Source: an uncultured Actinomycetes bacterium (GTDB taxonomy: Bacteria > Actinomycetota > Acidimicrobiia > Acidimicrobiales > RAAP-2). Taken from it: a stretch of 64,000 nucleotides of DNA. Numbering within the stretch: position 1 is the stretch's first letter; each line of letters starts with the position of its first letter. Positions 36,303-44,103 of this stretch are shown here, piece after piece. A program made the position numbers and the translations under genes. The stretch lies in NCBI GenBank assembly GCA_903828785.1, contig CAIKNP010000019.1, forward strand, positions 1 through 64,000. The letters are read 5' to 3'. Below the pieces are notes generated by a model. It did no database searches. It worked only from the letters and a program-made list of their open reading frames with translations, and had not been told where the DNA came from.

Positions 36303-38280
36303 GGGCCAACTCCGGTGAACCGTGGGTGGAAATTTCATCCAGTAGACGCTGGCGGAAATCAGTGAGCAAAACGCCACGTTCCGGGTCGTTGGCGCCGCGA
36401 GCATTGATACCGACCGTGGCGTTCGTCACGTCATCGTCACCAACGACCAAGATGTACGGCACCTTCTCCAGCTTGGCCCGGCGAATGCGCGCGCCCAGTG
36501 GTTCGTTGGCTGCTTCGACCACGACGCGCACGCCATCGGATTTGAGCGCACCCGCTACCGCGTAGGCGTAGTCGTCGTGCGAGTCACGCACCCCCAGGAC
36601 CCTGACCTGCTCGGGACTCATCCAGGTGGGCAAATTGCCTGCGTAGTGCTCAATCAAGATCGCCATGAATCGCTCGACGGAACCAAAGAGGGCTCGGTGG
36701 ATCATGATGGGACGGTGGCGCGCGTTATCGGGCGCGATGTAACTCGTTTCAAATCGTTGTGGCAACTGAAAGTCGAGCTGGATGGTCGACAGCTGGTGCG
36801 TCCGACCAATAGCGTCTCGCGCCTGCACCGAAATCTTGGGACCGTAGAACGCACCACCACCGTGGTCCATGACCAGTTCCAAACCAGCGGTTCCCGCGAC
36901 TGCCGCCAAGGTCGTTTCGGCCTCACGCCATTCTTCGTCCGAGCCCACGGCCTTTTCGGCGGGGCGCGTCGAGAGTTCGAGGTAGAAGTCATTGAGGCCG
37001 AAATCCCGCAACAAGTCCAGCACGAAGGTCAAGAGGCTCACTAGTTCGTCGTGCATCTGTTCGCGCGTGCAGAAAATGTGCGCGTCGTCTTGCGTGAGGC
37101 CACGAACACGGGTGAGTCCGTGCACCGCCCCCGACTTTTCGTATCGATAGACCGTACCGAATTCAAACATTCGCAAGGGCAATTCACGGTACGAACGCTG
37201 GCGCGCCTTGAAGATAAGGACGTGGAAGGGGCAGTTCATCGGCTTGAGGTAATACTGCTGACCGTCGTCGAGTTCCATCGGTGGGTACATACCGTCGGCG
37301 TACCAGTGCAGGTGACCCGAGGTCTCGAAGAGTTCGGCTTTCGTGATGTGGGGCGTGTTGACGAACTCGTAGCCAGCTGCCACGTGGCGAGCCCGCGAGT
37401 ACTCCTCCATGACTCGGCGAATGGTGCCTCCCCGTGGGTGAAAAACGGAGAGTCCTGGCCCCAGCTCGGTGGGGAAGGAAAACAGGTCAAGTTCTTGACC
37501 CAATCGACGGTGGTCGCGCTTCTCGGCCTCTTCCAGCTGAGTGAGGTGAGCGGCGAGGGCCTCTTTCGATTCCCACGCCGTTCCGTAGATGCGCTGCAAC
37601 TGTGGACGCTTTTCGTCGCCGCGCCAGTACGCACCAGCCACGCGCATCAACTTGAAGTGACCAAGGCGAGCAGTGGAGGGCACGTGGGGACCCCGACAAA
37701 GGTCCTTGAAGGTCGGTGAGTTGTAGTAGGCCGAGACGACTGAACCGGACACCTCGCTGGCGTCTTCGGGTGACGCACCATCACGAACGCCCGAAATTAT
37801 CTCCACCTTGAAAGGTTGATCCGAGAAGACCTTGAGCCCTTCCTCGTAGGAATACTCCTCACGAACAAAGGGCTGGTTCTCCGTCACGATGGCGCGCATC
37901 TCGGACTCGATGCGTTCGAGGTCGTCATCACTGAAACGCGCGCCCCCAGGTAAGGAGAAGTCGTAGTAGAAGCCGTCGGTAATGGCCGGACCAATGGCGT
38001 AGTGTGCACCCGGCCACAGTCGCGTTACCGCCTGGGCTAAAACGTGCGCGGTCGAGTGTCGAAGTACTTCTCGCCCAGGTGCACTGGCCGGCGTCACAAT
38101 AGCGACCGTCGCGCCCGCGGGCAGTGGCTTCGACAGGTCGGTCAATTCGCCATTTACCGTGGCGGCGAGGGCGTCTTTGGCGAGGCGTGCGCCAATCTGC
38201 TCAGCCAGGTCCAGCGCGCTCTGCCCCTCTTCTAGGGAACGAGTGCTGCCATCGGGCAGGATAATTTCGATTACCGACAT
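36292..38280 (-). CDS. thrS: Threonyl-tRNA synthetase
   Basis: This 662-residue class II synthetase has an N-terminal TGS domain (IEIILPDGSTRSL), the editing domain HSTAHVLAQA, the catalytic core with zinc ligands in MNCPFHVLIFK, TRVRGLTQDDAHIF and motif 3 IHRALFGSVERFMAIL. An in-frame extension upstream of the ATG at 38280 overlaps mshC and has no similarity, so I exclude it; AAAGG lies five bases before that ATG. It is followed by the HIT-pgsA-patA-pimA genes. Confidence 0.96.
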   Translation of the reverse strand: MSVIEIILPDGSTRSLEEGQSALDLAEQIGARLAKDALAATVNGELTDLSKPLPAGATVAIVTPASAPGREVLRHSTAHVLAQAVTRLWPGAHYAIGPAITDGFYYDFSLPGGARFSDDDLERIESEMRAIVTENQPFVREEYSYEEGLKVFSDQPFKVEIISGVRDGASPEDASEVSGSVVSAYYNSPTFKDLCRGPHVPSTARLGHFKLMRVAGAYWRGDEKRPQLQRIYGTAWESKEALAAHLTQLEEAEKRDHRRLGQELDLFSFPTELGPGLSVFHPRGGTIRRVMEEYSRARHVAAGYEFVNTPHITKAELFETSGHLHWYADGMYPPMELDDGQQYYLKPMNCPFHVLIFKARQRSYRELPLRMFEFGTVYRYEKSGAVHGLTRVRGLTQDDAHIFCTREQMHDELVSLLTFVLDLLRDFGLNDFYLELSTRPAEKAVGSDEEWREAETTLAAVAGTAGLELVMDHGGGAFYGPKISVQARDAIGRTHQLSTIQLDFQLPQRFETSYIAPDNARHRPIMIHRALFGSVERFMAILIEHYAGNLPTWMSPEQVRVLGVRDSHDDYAYAVAGALKSDGVRVVVEAANEPLGARIRRAKLEKVPYILVVGDDDVTNATVGINARGANDPERGVLLTDFRQRLLDEISTHGSPELARGT

Positions 38281-38296
38281 CAGGGCCTTTCGTCCA

Positions 38297-39418
38297 CTAC
38301 AGCGTAATGCCGAGCAACGCGGCCGCGGGGCCGATGTTGAAACCGCCGTACGCGGCAGCGTCGACCATGGCCAGCGCCTCGGGCGTATTGACATCTTCGT
38401 CCAGCGCGGCGCGCACCTCGTCCAAAATCGAACTCGAACGCCCACTCAGCAGCGAACTGCGCCAAGTGGCCAAGCGTGACTGCGACTGCGCCAGGAGTTC
38501 ACCACGCCACTCCCAATCGCTGCGGTAGTGCTGCGATAGGAGGGCCAGTCGCACGGCCGCGGGTTCCGACTCTTCGGCCAGTTCAGCAACGAATTTCAAA
38601 TTACCGAGGGATTTGGACATCTTGGTTCCGTCGAGCCCCACCAGGCCAACGTGCATCCACGTCTTTACGAAGGGCTGGCCCGTTGCGGTTTCGCTCTGGG
38701 CCGCTTCGCAGTCGTGATGGGGATAGGCCAAATCACGGCCACCACCGTGGATGTCGAGGGTGGCACCCAAGTCGCGCATCGCGAGCGCTGAACACTCAAT
38801 GTGCCAACCTGGACGACCGGCGCCCCAGCGCGAATCCCAGGAAGGTTCATCCTCGAGTGACGGTTGCCAAAGCACGAAATCGAGACCATCGCGTTTTCGA
38901 GGATCAGTCGGATTGCCTCCGTGTTCCGCCGCGAGGGCGAGCATGGTGGAACGGTCCGCGTGGCTGACCTGGCCCAGGCGAGGAAAAGTCGAGGCTTCGA
39001 AGTACACCCAGCCGTCAACTTCGTAGGCGGAACCGGCTTCGAACAGTTGGTCAACCAGGGTCAAAATTTCTGGAATGGCACCGGTCGCCCGAGGCTCGCT
39101 GTACACCGGTAAGAGGTTGATGAGTTGCATGTCGCGATCGAACTTGGCCATCTCGCGCGCCGAGAGGTCGAGGTAATTCACATTCAGCGATCGCGCTTTA
39201 CGTAGAAGGTCGTCATCGACATCAGTGACGTTGCGCACGCATCGGGTCTCGAAACCCGCGTCGCGCAGCCGCCGCTGCACCACGTCAAAGGCCAGGTAGA
39301 CGAAGGCGTGCCCGAGGTGAGCGGAGTCGTAGGGGGTAATGCCACACGAGTACATCGTCACTACCGACTCGGTATCGAGATCAAAGACTCCCCGTCGAGC
39401 GGTGTCAAAAAGACGCAT
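38297..39418 (-). CDS. mshC: Mycothiol ligase MshC (cysteine:GlcN-Ins ligase)
   Basis: MshC joins cysteine to GlcN-Ins, the third chemical step after GlcNAc-Ins formation and deacetylation. It is a shortened cysteinyl-tRNA synthetase relative. The 373 residues, against about 460 for CysS, lack the tRNA-binding end. The first block is SCGITPYDSAHLGHAFVYLAF, with GITPYD rather than the GVTVYD of CysS; the HLGH signature, zinc ligands (Cys25, the GWHIECS cysteine and PHHDCE) and KMSKS are present. mshD, an mshB-like gene and a mycothiol-using oxidoreductase homologue in the same window support MshC. It starts within the npdG stop (TGATG). Confidence 0.88.
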   Translation of the reverse strand: MRLFDTARRGVFDLDTESVVTMYSCGITPYDSAHLGHAFVYLAFDVVQRRLRDAGFETRCVRNVTDVDDDLLRKARSLNVNYLDLSAREMAKFDRDMQLINLLPVYSEPRATGAIPEILTLVDQLFEAGSAYEVDGWVYFEASTFPRLGQVSHADRSTMLALAAEHGGNPTDPRKRDGLDFVLWQPSLEDEPSWDSRWGAGRPGWHIECSALAMRDLGATLDIHGGGRDLAYPHHDCEAAQSETATGQPFVKTWMHVGLVGLDGTKMSKSLGNLKFVAELAEESEPAAVRLALLSQHYRSDWEWRGELLAQSQSRLATWRSSLLSGRSSSILDEVRAALDEDVNTPEALAMVDAAAYGGFNIGPAAALLGITL

Positions 39419-40068
39419 CAGGCACCCATACCCGCGAGCTTGACGTAGGAGTGTGCTTTGTGGCGAATGTTAATTGAAATACACACCGACGTGAAGGCTT
39501 CCACCGCGCTGGCGAGGGACATGGACCCCGCCACGATTGACCGCAGTCCGGGCATTTCGTTAACCACGTCAGCCACCATTTGACGAGCATCGGCGTCGTC
39601 ACCGAAGATCACAACATCGGCGTCCAGTCCCGAATCAAGATTCTGCATTTGCGCCGCCGGGAGGTGGTGAAAAGCGCCCACCACGTGGCTCGCCGGCAGG
39701 GCGAAGGCGATCTGGGCCGCCATCGAACCGCGAGGTGGGTACAGAGCTATCAACTCCCTTCCCTCGCGCGTGAGTGCGTTCACCATTGAAATCACCGTCT
39801 TTCCCTGCAGGACTTCGCGAAAGGCAGTGACGGTCGCCACAGCCGAATCCCATGGCGTCGCCACGACGATCAGGTCAGCCGCGGCGGCTTCTTCGTTACT
39901 TCCGCCGTTCACCTGGCCCACGCCCCGAGGGGCGAGTGAGCTGGCAATGTCGCGCGCCCGATCACCGTCTCGCGAGCCAATAGTGACCTGATAGCCCGCT
40001 GACGCTAAGCGAAGAGCAACTCCCTGTCCCGCGGGACCAGTTCCTCCGAGAATTCCAATGGTGGTCAT
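39418..40068 (-). CDS. npdG: F420-dependent NADP oxidoreductase (NpdG/Fno)
   Basis: This 216-residue Rossmann protein swaps hydride between coenzyme F420 and NADP. It has the N-terminal dinucleotide motif GILGGTGPAGQGVALRLA, the NADP-phosphate site GSRDGDRA, and the conserved VVATPWDS and HLPA blocks of the family. It implies F420 use in the cell, as is common in actinobacteria. The ATG at 40068 has AAAGGA five bases upstream. It overlaps mshC by one base and is divergent from fabI by 40 bp. Confidence 0.9.
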   Translation of the reverse strand: MTTIGILGGTGPAGQGVALRLASAGYQVTIGSRDGDRARDIASSLAPRGVGQVNGGSNEEAAAADLIVVATPWDSAVATVTAFREVLQGKTVISMVNALTREGRELIALYPPRGSMAAQIAFALPASHVVGAFHHLPAAQMQNLDSGLDADVVIFGDDADARQMVADVVNEMPGLRSIVAGSMSLASAVEAFTSVCISINIRHKAHSYVKLAGMGA

Positions 40069-40096
40069 GAGTTCCTTTCGATGGAGACAGTTTAGG

Positions 40097-40102
40097 TACG
40101 CT
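40097..40102 (+). promoter_or_regulatory. Leaderless -10 hexamer of fabI
   Basis: TACGCT ends six bases before the ATG at 40109. The intervening AAGGGT could instead be a weak ribosome site, so this case is less certain. Confidence 0.4.
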
Positions 40103-40108
40103 AAGGGT

Positions 40109-40897
40109 ATGGGAATTCTCACAAATCATCGAATCTTGGTCACGGGCGTTCTCACCGACGACTCCATTGCTTTTTCTATCGCCAAGCGCGCACTGGAGGA
40201 AGGCGCCACGGTTGCGCTCTCGGGAGCCGGTCGCGGCCTGTCGCTCACCGCGCGCACCGCTCGAAAACTCGCCAAGTTTGGCGAAGTGGGAGAAATTATT
40301 GAACTGGACGTCACGGTTCCCGAGCAGATTGCATCGGCCGCCACCGAGATCGAAGCCCGGTTTGGTCGCCTGGATGGATTGGTGCACGCCATTGGCTACG
40401 CGCCGGCCTCCTGCCTCGGCAGCGGAATGTTAACGTCACCTTTTAGCGACGTCGCCACCGCCATGCACGTATCGACCTACTCCCTCGCTGCTCTGGTTGG
40501 CGCCTTTCGTCCACTGATGCAGAAATCGGAAGCCTTGGGCGGGGCCTCGGTAGTCGCACTGGACTTCGACGGTACGCGGGCCTATCCCATGTACGACTGG
40601 ATGGGCGTCATGAAGGCGGGCCTCGAGTCCCTGGGTCGCTACCTCGCCCGCGAGGTCGGTCCCGACCACATTCGCGTCAACATGGTCGCCGCGGGTCCCA
40701 TTCGCACGATTGCGGCCAAATCGATTCCCGGCTTCCACGTTTTTGAAGATACCTGGCAAGAGCGCGCCCCGCTGGGTTGGGACGTCAACGATTCCTCCGC
40801 CGTCGCCGACACCACCGTGGCTCTCTTATCCCCACTCCTGCGCAGCACCACCGCCTCGATCATTCACGTTGACGGTGGCGCCCACGCGATGGGCTAA
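40109..40897 (+). CDS. fabI: Enoyl-ACP reductase (InhA-like)
   Basis: This NADH-dependent enzyme does the last reduction of each fatty acid elongation cycle. The 262-residue SDR protein is closer to InhA than to E. coli FabI: RILVTGVLTDDSIAF at the start, VVHAIGY-type strand, Tyr162 and Lys169 in YPMYDWMGVMK (InhA Tyr158/Lys165), AAGPIRTIA and the C-terminal IIHVDGGAHAMG. It has no fab genes beside it. The stop codon is back to back with that of the convergent ABC gene (TAATTA). Confidence 0.94.
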   Translation: MGILTNHRILVTGVLTDDSIAFSIAKRALEEGATVALSGAGRGLSLTARTARKLAKFGEVGEIIELDVTVPEQIASAATEIEARFGRLDGLVHAIGYAPASCLGSGMLTSPFSDVATAMHVSTYSLAALVGAFRPLMQKSEALGGASVVALDFDGTRAYPMYDWMGVMKAGLESLGRYLAREVGPDHIRVNMVAAGPIRTIAAKSIPGFHVFEDTWQERAPLGWDVNDSSAVADTTVALLSPLLRSTTASIIHVDGGAHAMG

Positions 40898-42772
40898 TTA
40901 TTCTTGACGAGCGAATTGGCGCTCGTACAGGTCGTGGTACAAGCCGCCCATGGCGAGCAGTTCCTCGTGAGTGCCCCGTTGCACAATGCGCCCGTTGTCG
41001 ATGACGAGAATTTGCTGCGCTCGGCGAATAGTCGAGAGGCGGTGCGCAATGACTAACGAGGTTCGTGTGTTCATCGTCTCCTCCAGGGCCTTTTGCACGA
41101 GGGCTTCTGATTCATTATCGAGGTGCGCCGTCGCCTCGTCCAGAACGACCAAACGAGGTGATTTCAGTAAAAGGCGCGCGAGCGCGACGCGTTGTTTTTC
41201 CCCGCCGCTCAATCGATAGCCCCGCTCCCCCACGACGGTGTCGAGTCCCAGGGGCAGGGTCGCCACGAAACTGGCAATTTGCGCCGACTCGAGGGCGTGC
41301 ATCATTTCCTCCTCTGTCGCGTCGGGCTTCGCGAACAAGAGGTTTCGTCGTATGGTGTCGTGGAAGAGGTGAGCGTCTTGGGTGACGACCCCCACGGTGT
41401 CGGTGAGCGACGCGTTGGTGGCTTCACGAACGTCCAAACCGTTAATGGTCACCACACCCGCCGTGACGTCGTAGAGGCGCGACACCAACATCGAAATCGT
41501 GGTCTTGCCCGCACCGCTGGGTCCCACGAGAGCGGTCACCGTACCCGGCGCCACGGTAAAGGTGACGTCGTGCAGCACCGACGTTCGAGCAATCCGTTCC
41601 AACTTCGCCACCGATTCCAATGACGCGAGAGAGACGTCCTCGGCGCCCGGGTACTCGAAGCCTACCTCGGTGAAGGATAACGAAGCCGGCCCCGCGGGAA
41701 TGACGGTGGCCGACGCCGACTCAGTAATCATCGGTTCAAGGTCGAGCACTTCGAAGAGTCGTTCGAAGCTCACCATTGCTTCCATCACGTCAATGTTGAC
41801 GTTCGACAGTTGGGTCAGCGGGCCGTAGAGGCGACCAAGGTAGGCAGTGAGGGCCACCACCGTGCCCACGGCCAGGGCGCCGTGCAACACCTGCACGCCA
41901 CCGAAACCGTAGGCAAAGGCCGTCGACAAGGACGCCGTCAGGGACAGAGCGACGAAGAAGAAACGACTAAACATGGCTTGGCGTATGCCAATGTCTCGAA
42001 CCTGGCTGGCGTGATCGTTGAAGTAGGCCCGTTCGTCATTGGGTCGCCCAAAAATCTTTACCAGCATTGCGCCAGCGACGTTGAAGCGCTCGGACATCAC
42101 GGAATTCATCTCGGCGTTGAGTTCCATAGCGCGGCGAAAGAGTGTTCCCAATTTTCGACCAACGGTGCGAGCGGGCAGGAGAAACACTGGCAGCAAGAGG
42201 AGAGCGATGAGCGTAATCTGCCAGCTCAGAATAAACATGGTGCCGAGGATGATCACCAGCAAAACGATGTTGCCCACCACGTTGGAGAATAAGTCCGTAA
42301 AGGCTTGCTGCGCGCCCACGACGTCGTTGTTGAGTCGAGAAATCAGCGCACCCGTTTGGGTACGCGAAAAGAAGGCGATGGGCATGTTTTGTATGTGTGA
42401 AAAGACTCGAGAGCGCATGTCAAAAATGAGACTCTCTCCAACGATGGCCGACACCCGACGCTGGTAGAGCGAAAGCCCGGCGTCGACGATGGCTAATAAA
42501 GCGGTGTAAACCGACAAGACAATGACCAAGTGTTCGTTACGCCCGATAATGCCCTTATCGATGATGGCGCGAAGAAGTAAGGGGGAAACCGAGGAAACGA
42601 CCGCATCGACCACGACCACGAAGAGGAAGATAATGAGCATGACGCGGTAGGGCCGGGCGTAGGTGAGCATTCGGGGTAGGGTCCCCTTCTTGACTCGATG
42701 CTCGAGCAACTTGCGGTCTTTGACCAGCGAGCGCATTCCCGCTCGACCGCCACCGCCTCCATGCATACTCAT
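40898..42772 (-). CDS. ABC exporter, fused membrane and ATPase domains
   Basis: This 624-residue half-transporter has a basic start, six membrane helices (about 50-350) and a nucleotide-binding domain with Walker A GPSGAGKTT, signature LSGGEKQR, Walker B RLVVLDEAT and the H-loop IAHRLSTI. An insert of about 30 residues lies between the strand FEYPGAEDVS and the Walker A strand. Such proteins export lipids, drugs or peptides; the substrate is not visible. GAGGGAGCG precedes the ATG. No partner half-transporter is adjacent, so a homodimer is likely. Confidence 0.92.
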   Translation of the reverse strand: MSMHGGGGGRAGMRSLVKDRKLLEHRVKKGTLPRMLTYARPYRVMLIIFLFVVVVDAVVSSVSPLLLRAIIDKGIIGRNEHLVIVLSVYTALLAIVDAGLSLYQRRVSAIVGESLIFDMRSRVFSHIQNMPIAFFSRTQTGALISRLNNDVVGAQQAFTDLFSNVVGNIVLLVIILGTMFILSWQITLIALLLLPVFLLPARTVGRKLGTLFRRAMELNAEMNSVMSERFNVAGAMLVKIFGRPNDERAYFNDHASQVRDIGIRQAMFSRFFFVALSLTASLSTAFAYGFGGVQVLHGALAVGTVVALTAYLGRLYGPLTQLSNVNIDVMEAMVSFERLFEVLDLEPMITESASATVIPAGPASLSFTEVGFEYPGAEDVSLASLESVAKLERIARTSVLHDVTFTVAPGTVTALVGPSGAGKTTISMLVSRLYDVTAGVVTINGLDVREATNASLTDTVGVVTQDAHLFHDTIRRNLLFAKPDATEEEMMHALESAQIASFVATLPLGLDTVVGERGYRLSGGEKQRVALARLLLKSPRLVVLDEATAHLDNESEALVQKALEETMNTRTSLVIAHRLSTIRRAQQILVIDNGRIVQRGTHEELLAMGGLYHDLYERQFARQE

Positions 42773-42820
42773 GTCGCGCTCCCTCGTGATCGCCCTCGTC
42801 CGCGAGCACTGCGCAACAGC

Positions 42821-43456
42821 CTAGGCACCAAGGGCGCTCAAGAGAATCAGTCCACCGAGGGTAACCATGACCGCGGCGGCAACCACGCGCATGCGAATCA
42901 AGCGATGGGGGGCGTTCGCTAACCACTCTCTCGCGGTGCCCGCGATGAGCCCCCAGGTACTGTCGGAGCAGAAGGCAATAAGGGCGAAGACGCAGCCAAA
43001 CACGACGAGCTGTTCGGTGACGTTCCCCTGCGCACGGTCCACAAAGTGCGGAAAGACTGCTCCAAAGAAGACCAGGGATTTGGGGTTAAGAATCCCCACG
43101 GTGAATCCCTGGCGAACAATCTGCCAGGCGTGCGGTTCCGTCGTCTCGGGTTGGGTCATCTTGAGGGCTGCGGCTTCGCGGTGACGCCACGCTTCGTAAC
43201 CGAGGTAGATCAAATACCCACCGCCCAGCAGTTGCAGCGCGACGGAAAACCAGTGGGAACGCTGGAGCAAAGGTCCCAAGCCGAAGGCGATGACCATGGA
43301 AAGCAACAAGGTGCCTAGGGAGTTGCCCAGCACGGTGAGCACCGCCACCCGTCGACCCCAGGCCACCGCTCGAGCAATGGTGAAGGTAACACTAGGACCC
43401 GGCACAATAATGATCACCAGTGAGGCAAAGAAAAATTGAAGGAAGTGACCGCTCAT
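42821..43456 (-). CDS. LysE/RhtB-family amino acid exporter
   Basis: This 211-residue protein has six membrane segments and the LysE/RhtB start FFFASLVIIIVPGPSVTFTIA, then GNSLGTLLLS and FTVGILNPKSLVFF, the conserved NPK turn. Family members export lysine, arginine, threonine, homoserine lactone or leucine. It overlaps the upstream YczE-like gene by 4 bp, which in turn overlaps the IlvD-type gene by one base, so a link to branched-chain amino acids is possible but inferred. The start is ATG 43456; an upstream extension would run inside the neighbour. Confidence 0.86.
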   Translation of the reverse strand: MSGHFLQFFFASLVIIIVPGPSVTFTIARAVAWGRRVAVLTVLGNSLGTLLLSMVIAFGLGPLLQRSHWFSVALQLLGGGYLIYLGYEAWRHREAAALKMTQPETTEPHAWQIVRQGFTVGILNPKSLVFFGAVFPHFVDRAQGNVTEQLVVFGCVFALIAFCSDSTWGLIAGTAREWLANAPHRLIRMRVVAAAVMVTLGGLILLSALGA

Positions 43457-44103
43457 TGTGGCACCCTGGCCAGTCGGCCAACCATATTGAGATTGGCACC
43501 GACTAACAAACCAACCGTGGTTGCGAACACGGCGGTTCCTAGGCCAATGGTTCCACCAAGGAGCCACCCAGCGGTGAGTACAGTCAATTCGAGTGCGCTG
43601 CGTACGTAGACGACCGAAATGTGAAAACGGTTATGGAGGCTGGTCATCAAGCCATCGCGCGGGCCCGGACCAAGACCCGTCGTCAGGTACAAAGCCGAAC
43701 CCAAGGCGGCCAGTTCAACGCCAATCACGATCATGAGAAGTCGTAACCACCCCGCATCGGGCGTCGCCGTAAGTCGCACGGTCTCGTTGAGCACAAAGGA
43801 GATGATGAGCAGGTTCGCGACGGTTCCCAGCCCCGGTCGCTCACGCAAAGGGATCCAGAGCAACAGAACGAAGGTCGAAATGAGCACCGTTGACCAGCCA
43901 ATAGAAATGTGGGCTCGCAGAGCAACTCCTTGCGCGAAGACGGTCCACGGTGATGCCCCCCAGTGAGAAGCAACGAGCAGGCCCTCACCGAAGCCGTAGA
44001 CCGTGAGTCCGCCCACCAACGGGGCAATCATTCGTGGCTGCAGGGCCCAGGTCGACGTCGCGCGCCATCGGGTGTGAGGAATTCTATGGCTAAGGATCGC
44101 CAC
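43453..44103 (-). CDS. YczE/YitT-like integral membrane protein
   Basis: This 216-residue protein has five membrane segments and the glycine-rich blocks of the YczE-type family: GGLTVYGFGEGLLVASHWGASPWTVFAQG and LTTGLGPGPRDGLMTSL. The role of the family is not established; YczE in Bacillus affects a nonribosomal product. The GTG start at 44103 shares a base with the TAG of the upstream dehydratase gene, and it overlaps the exporter gene by 4 bp. Confidence 0.8.
   Translation of the reverse strand: MAILSHRIPHTRWRATSTWALQPRMIAPLVGGLTVYGFGEGLLVASHWGASPWTVFAQGVALRAHISIGWSTVLISTFVLLLWIPLRERPGLGTVANLLIISFVLNETVRLTATPDAGWLRLLMIVIGVELAALGSALYLTTGLGPGPRDGLMTSLHNRFHISVVYVRSALELTVLTAGWLLGGTIGLGTAVFATTVGLLVGANLNMVGRLARVPQ

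Noticed and set aside
38297-39418. Reading this gene as cysteinyl-tRNA synthetase
   Set aside because: It is about 90 residues too short, has GITPYD in place of the CysS form, and lies among mycothiol genes, so MshC fits better.
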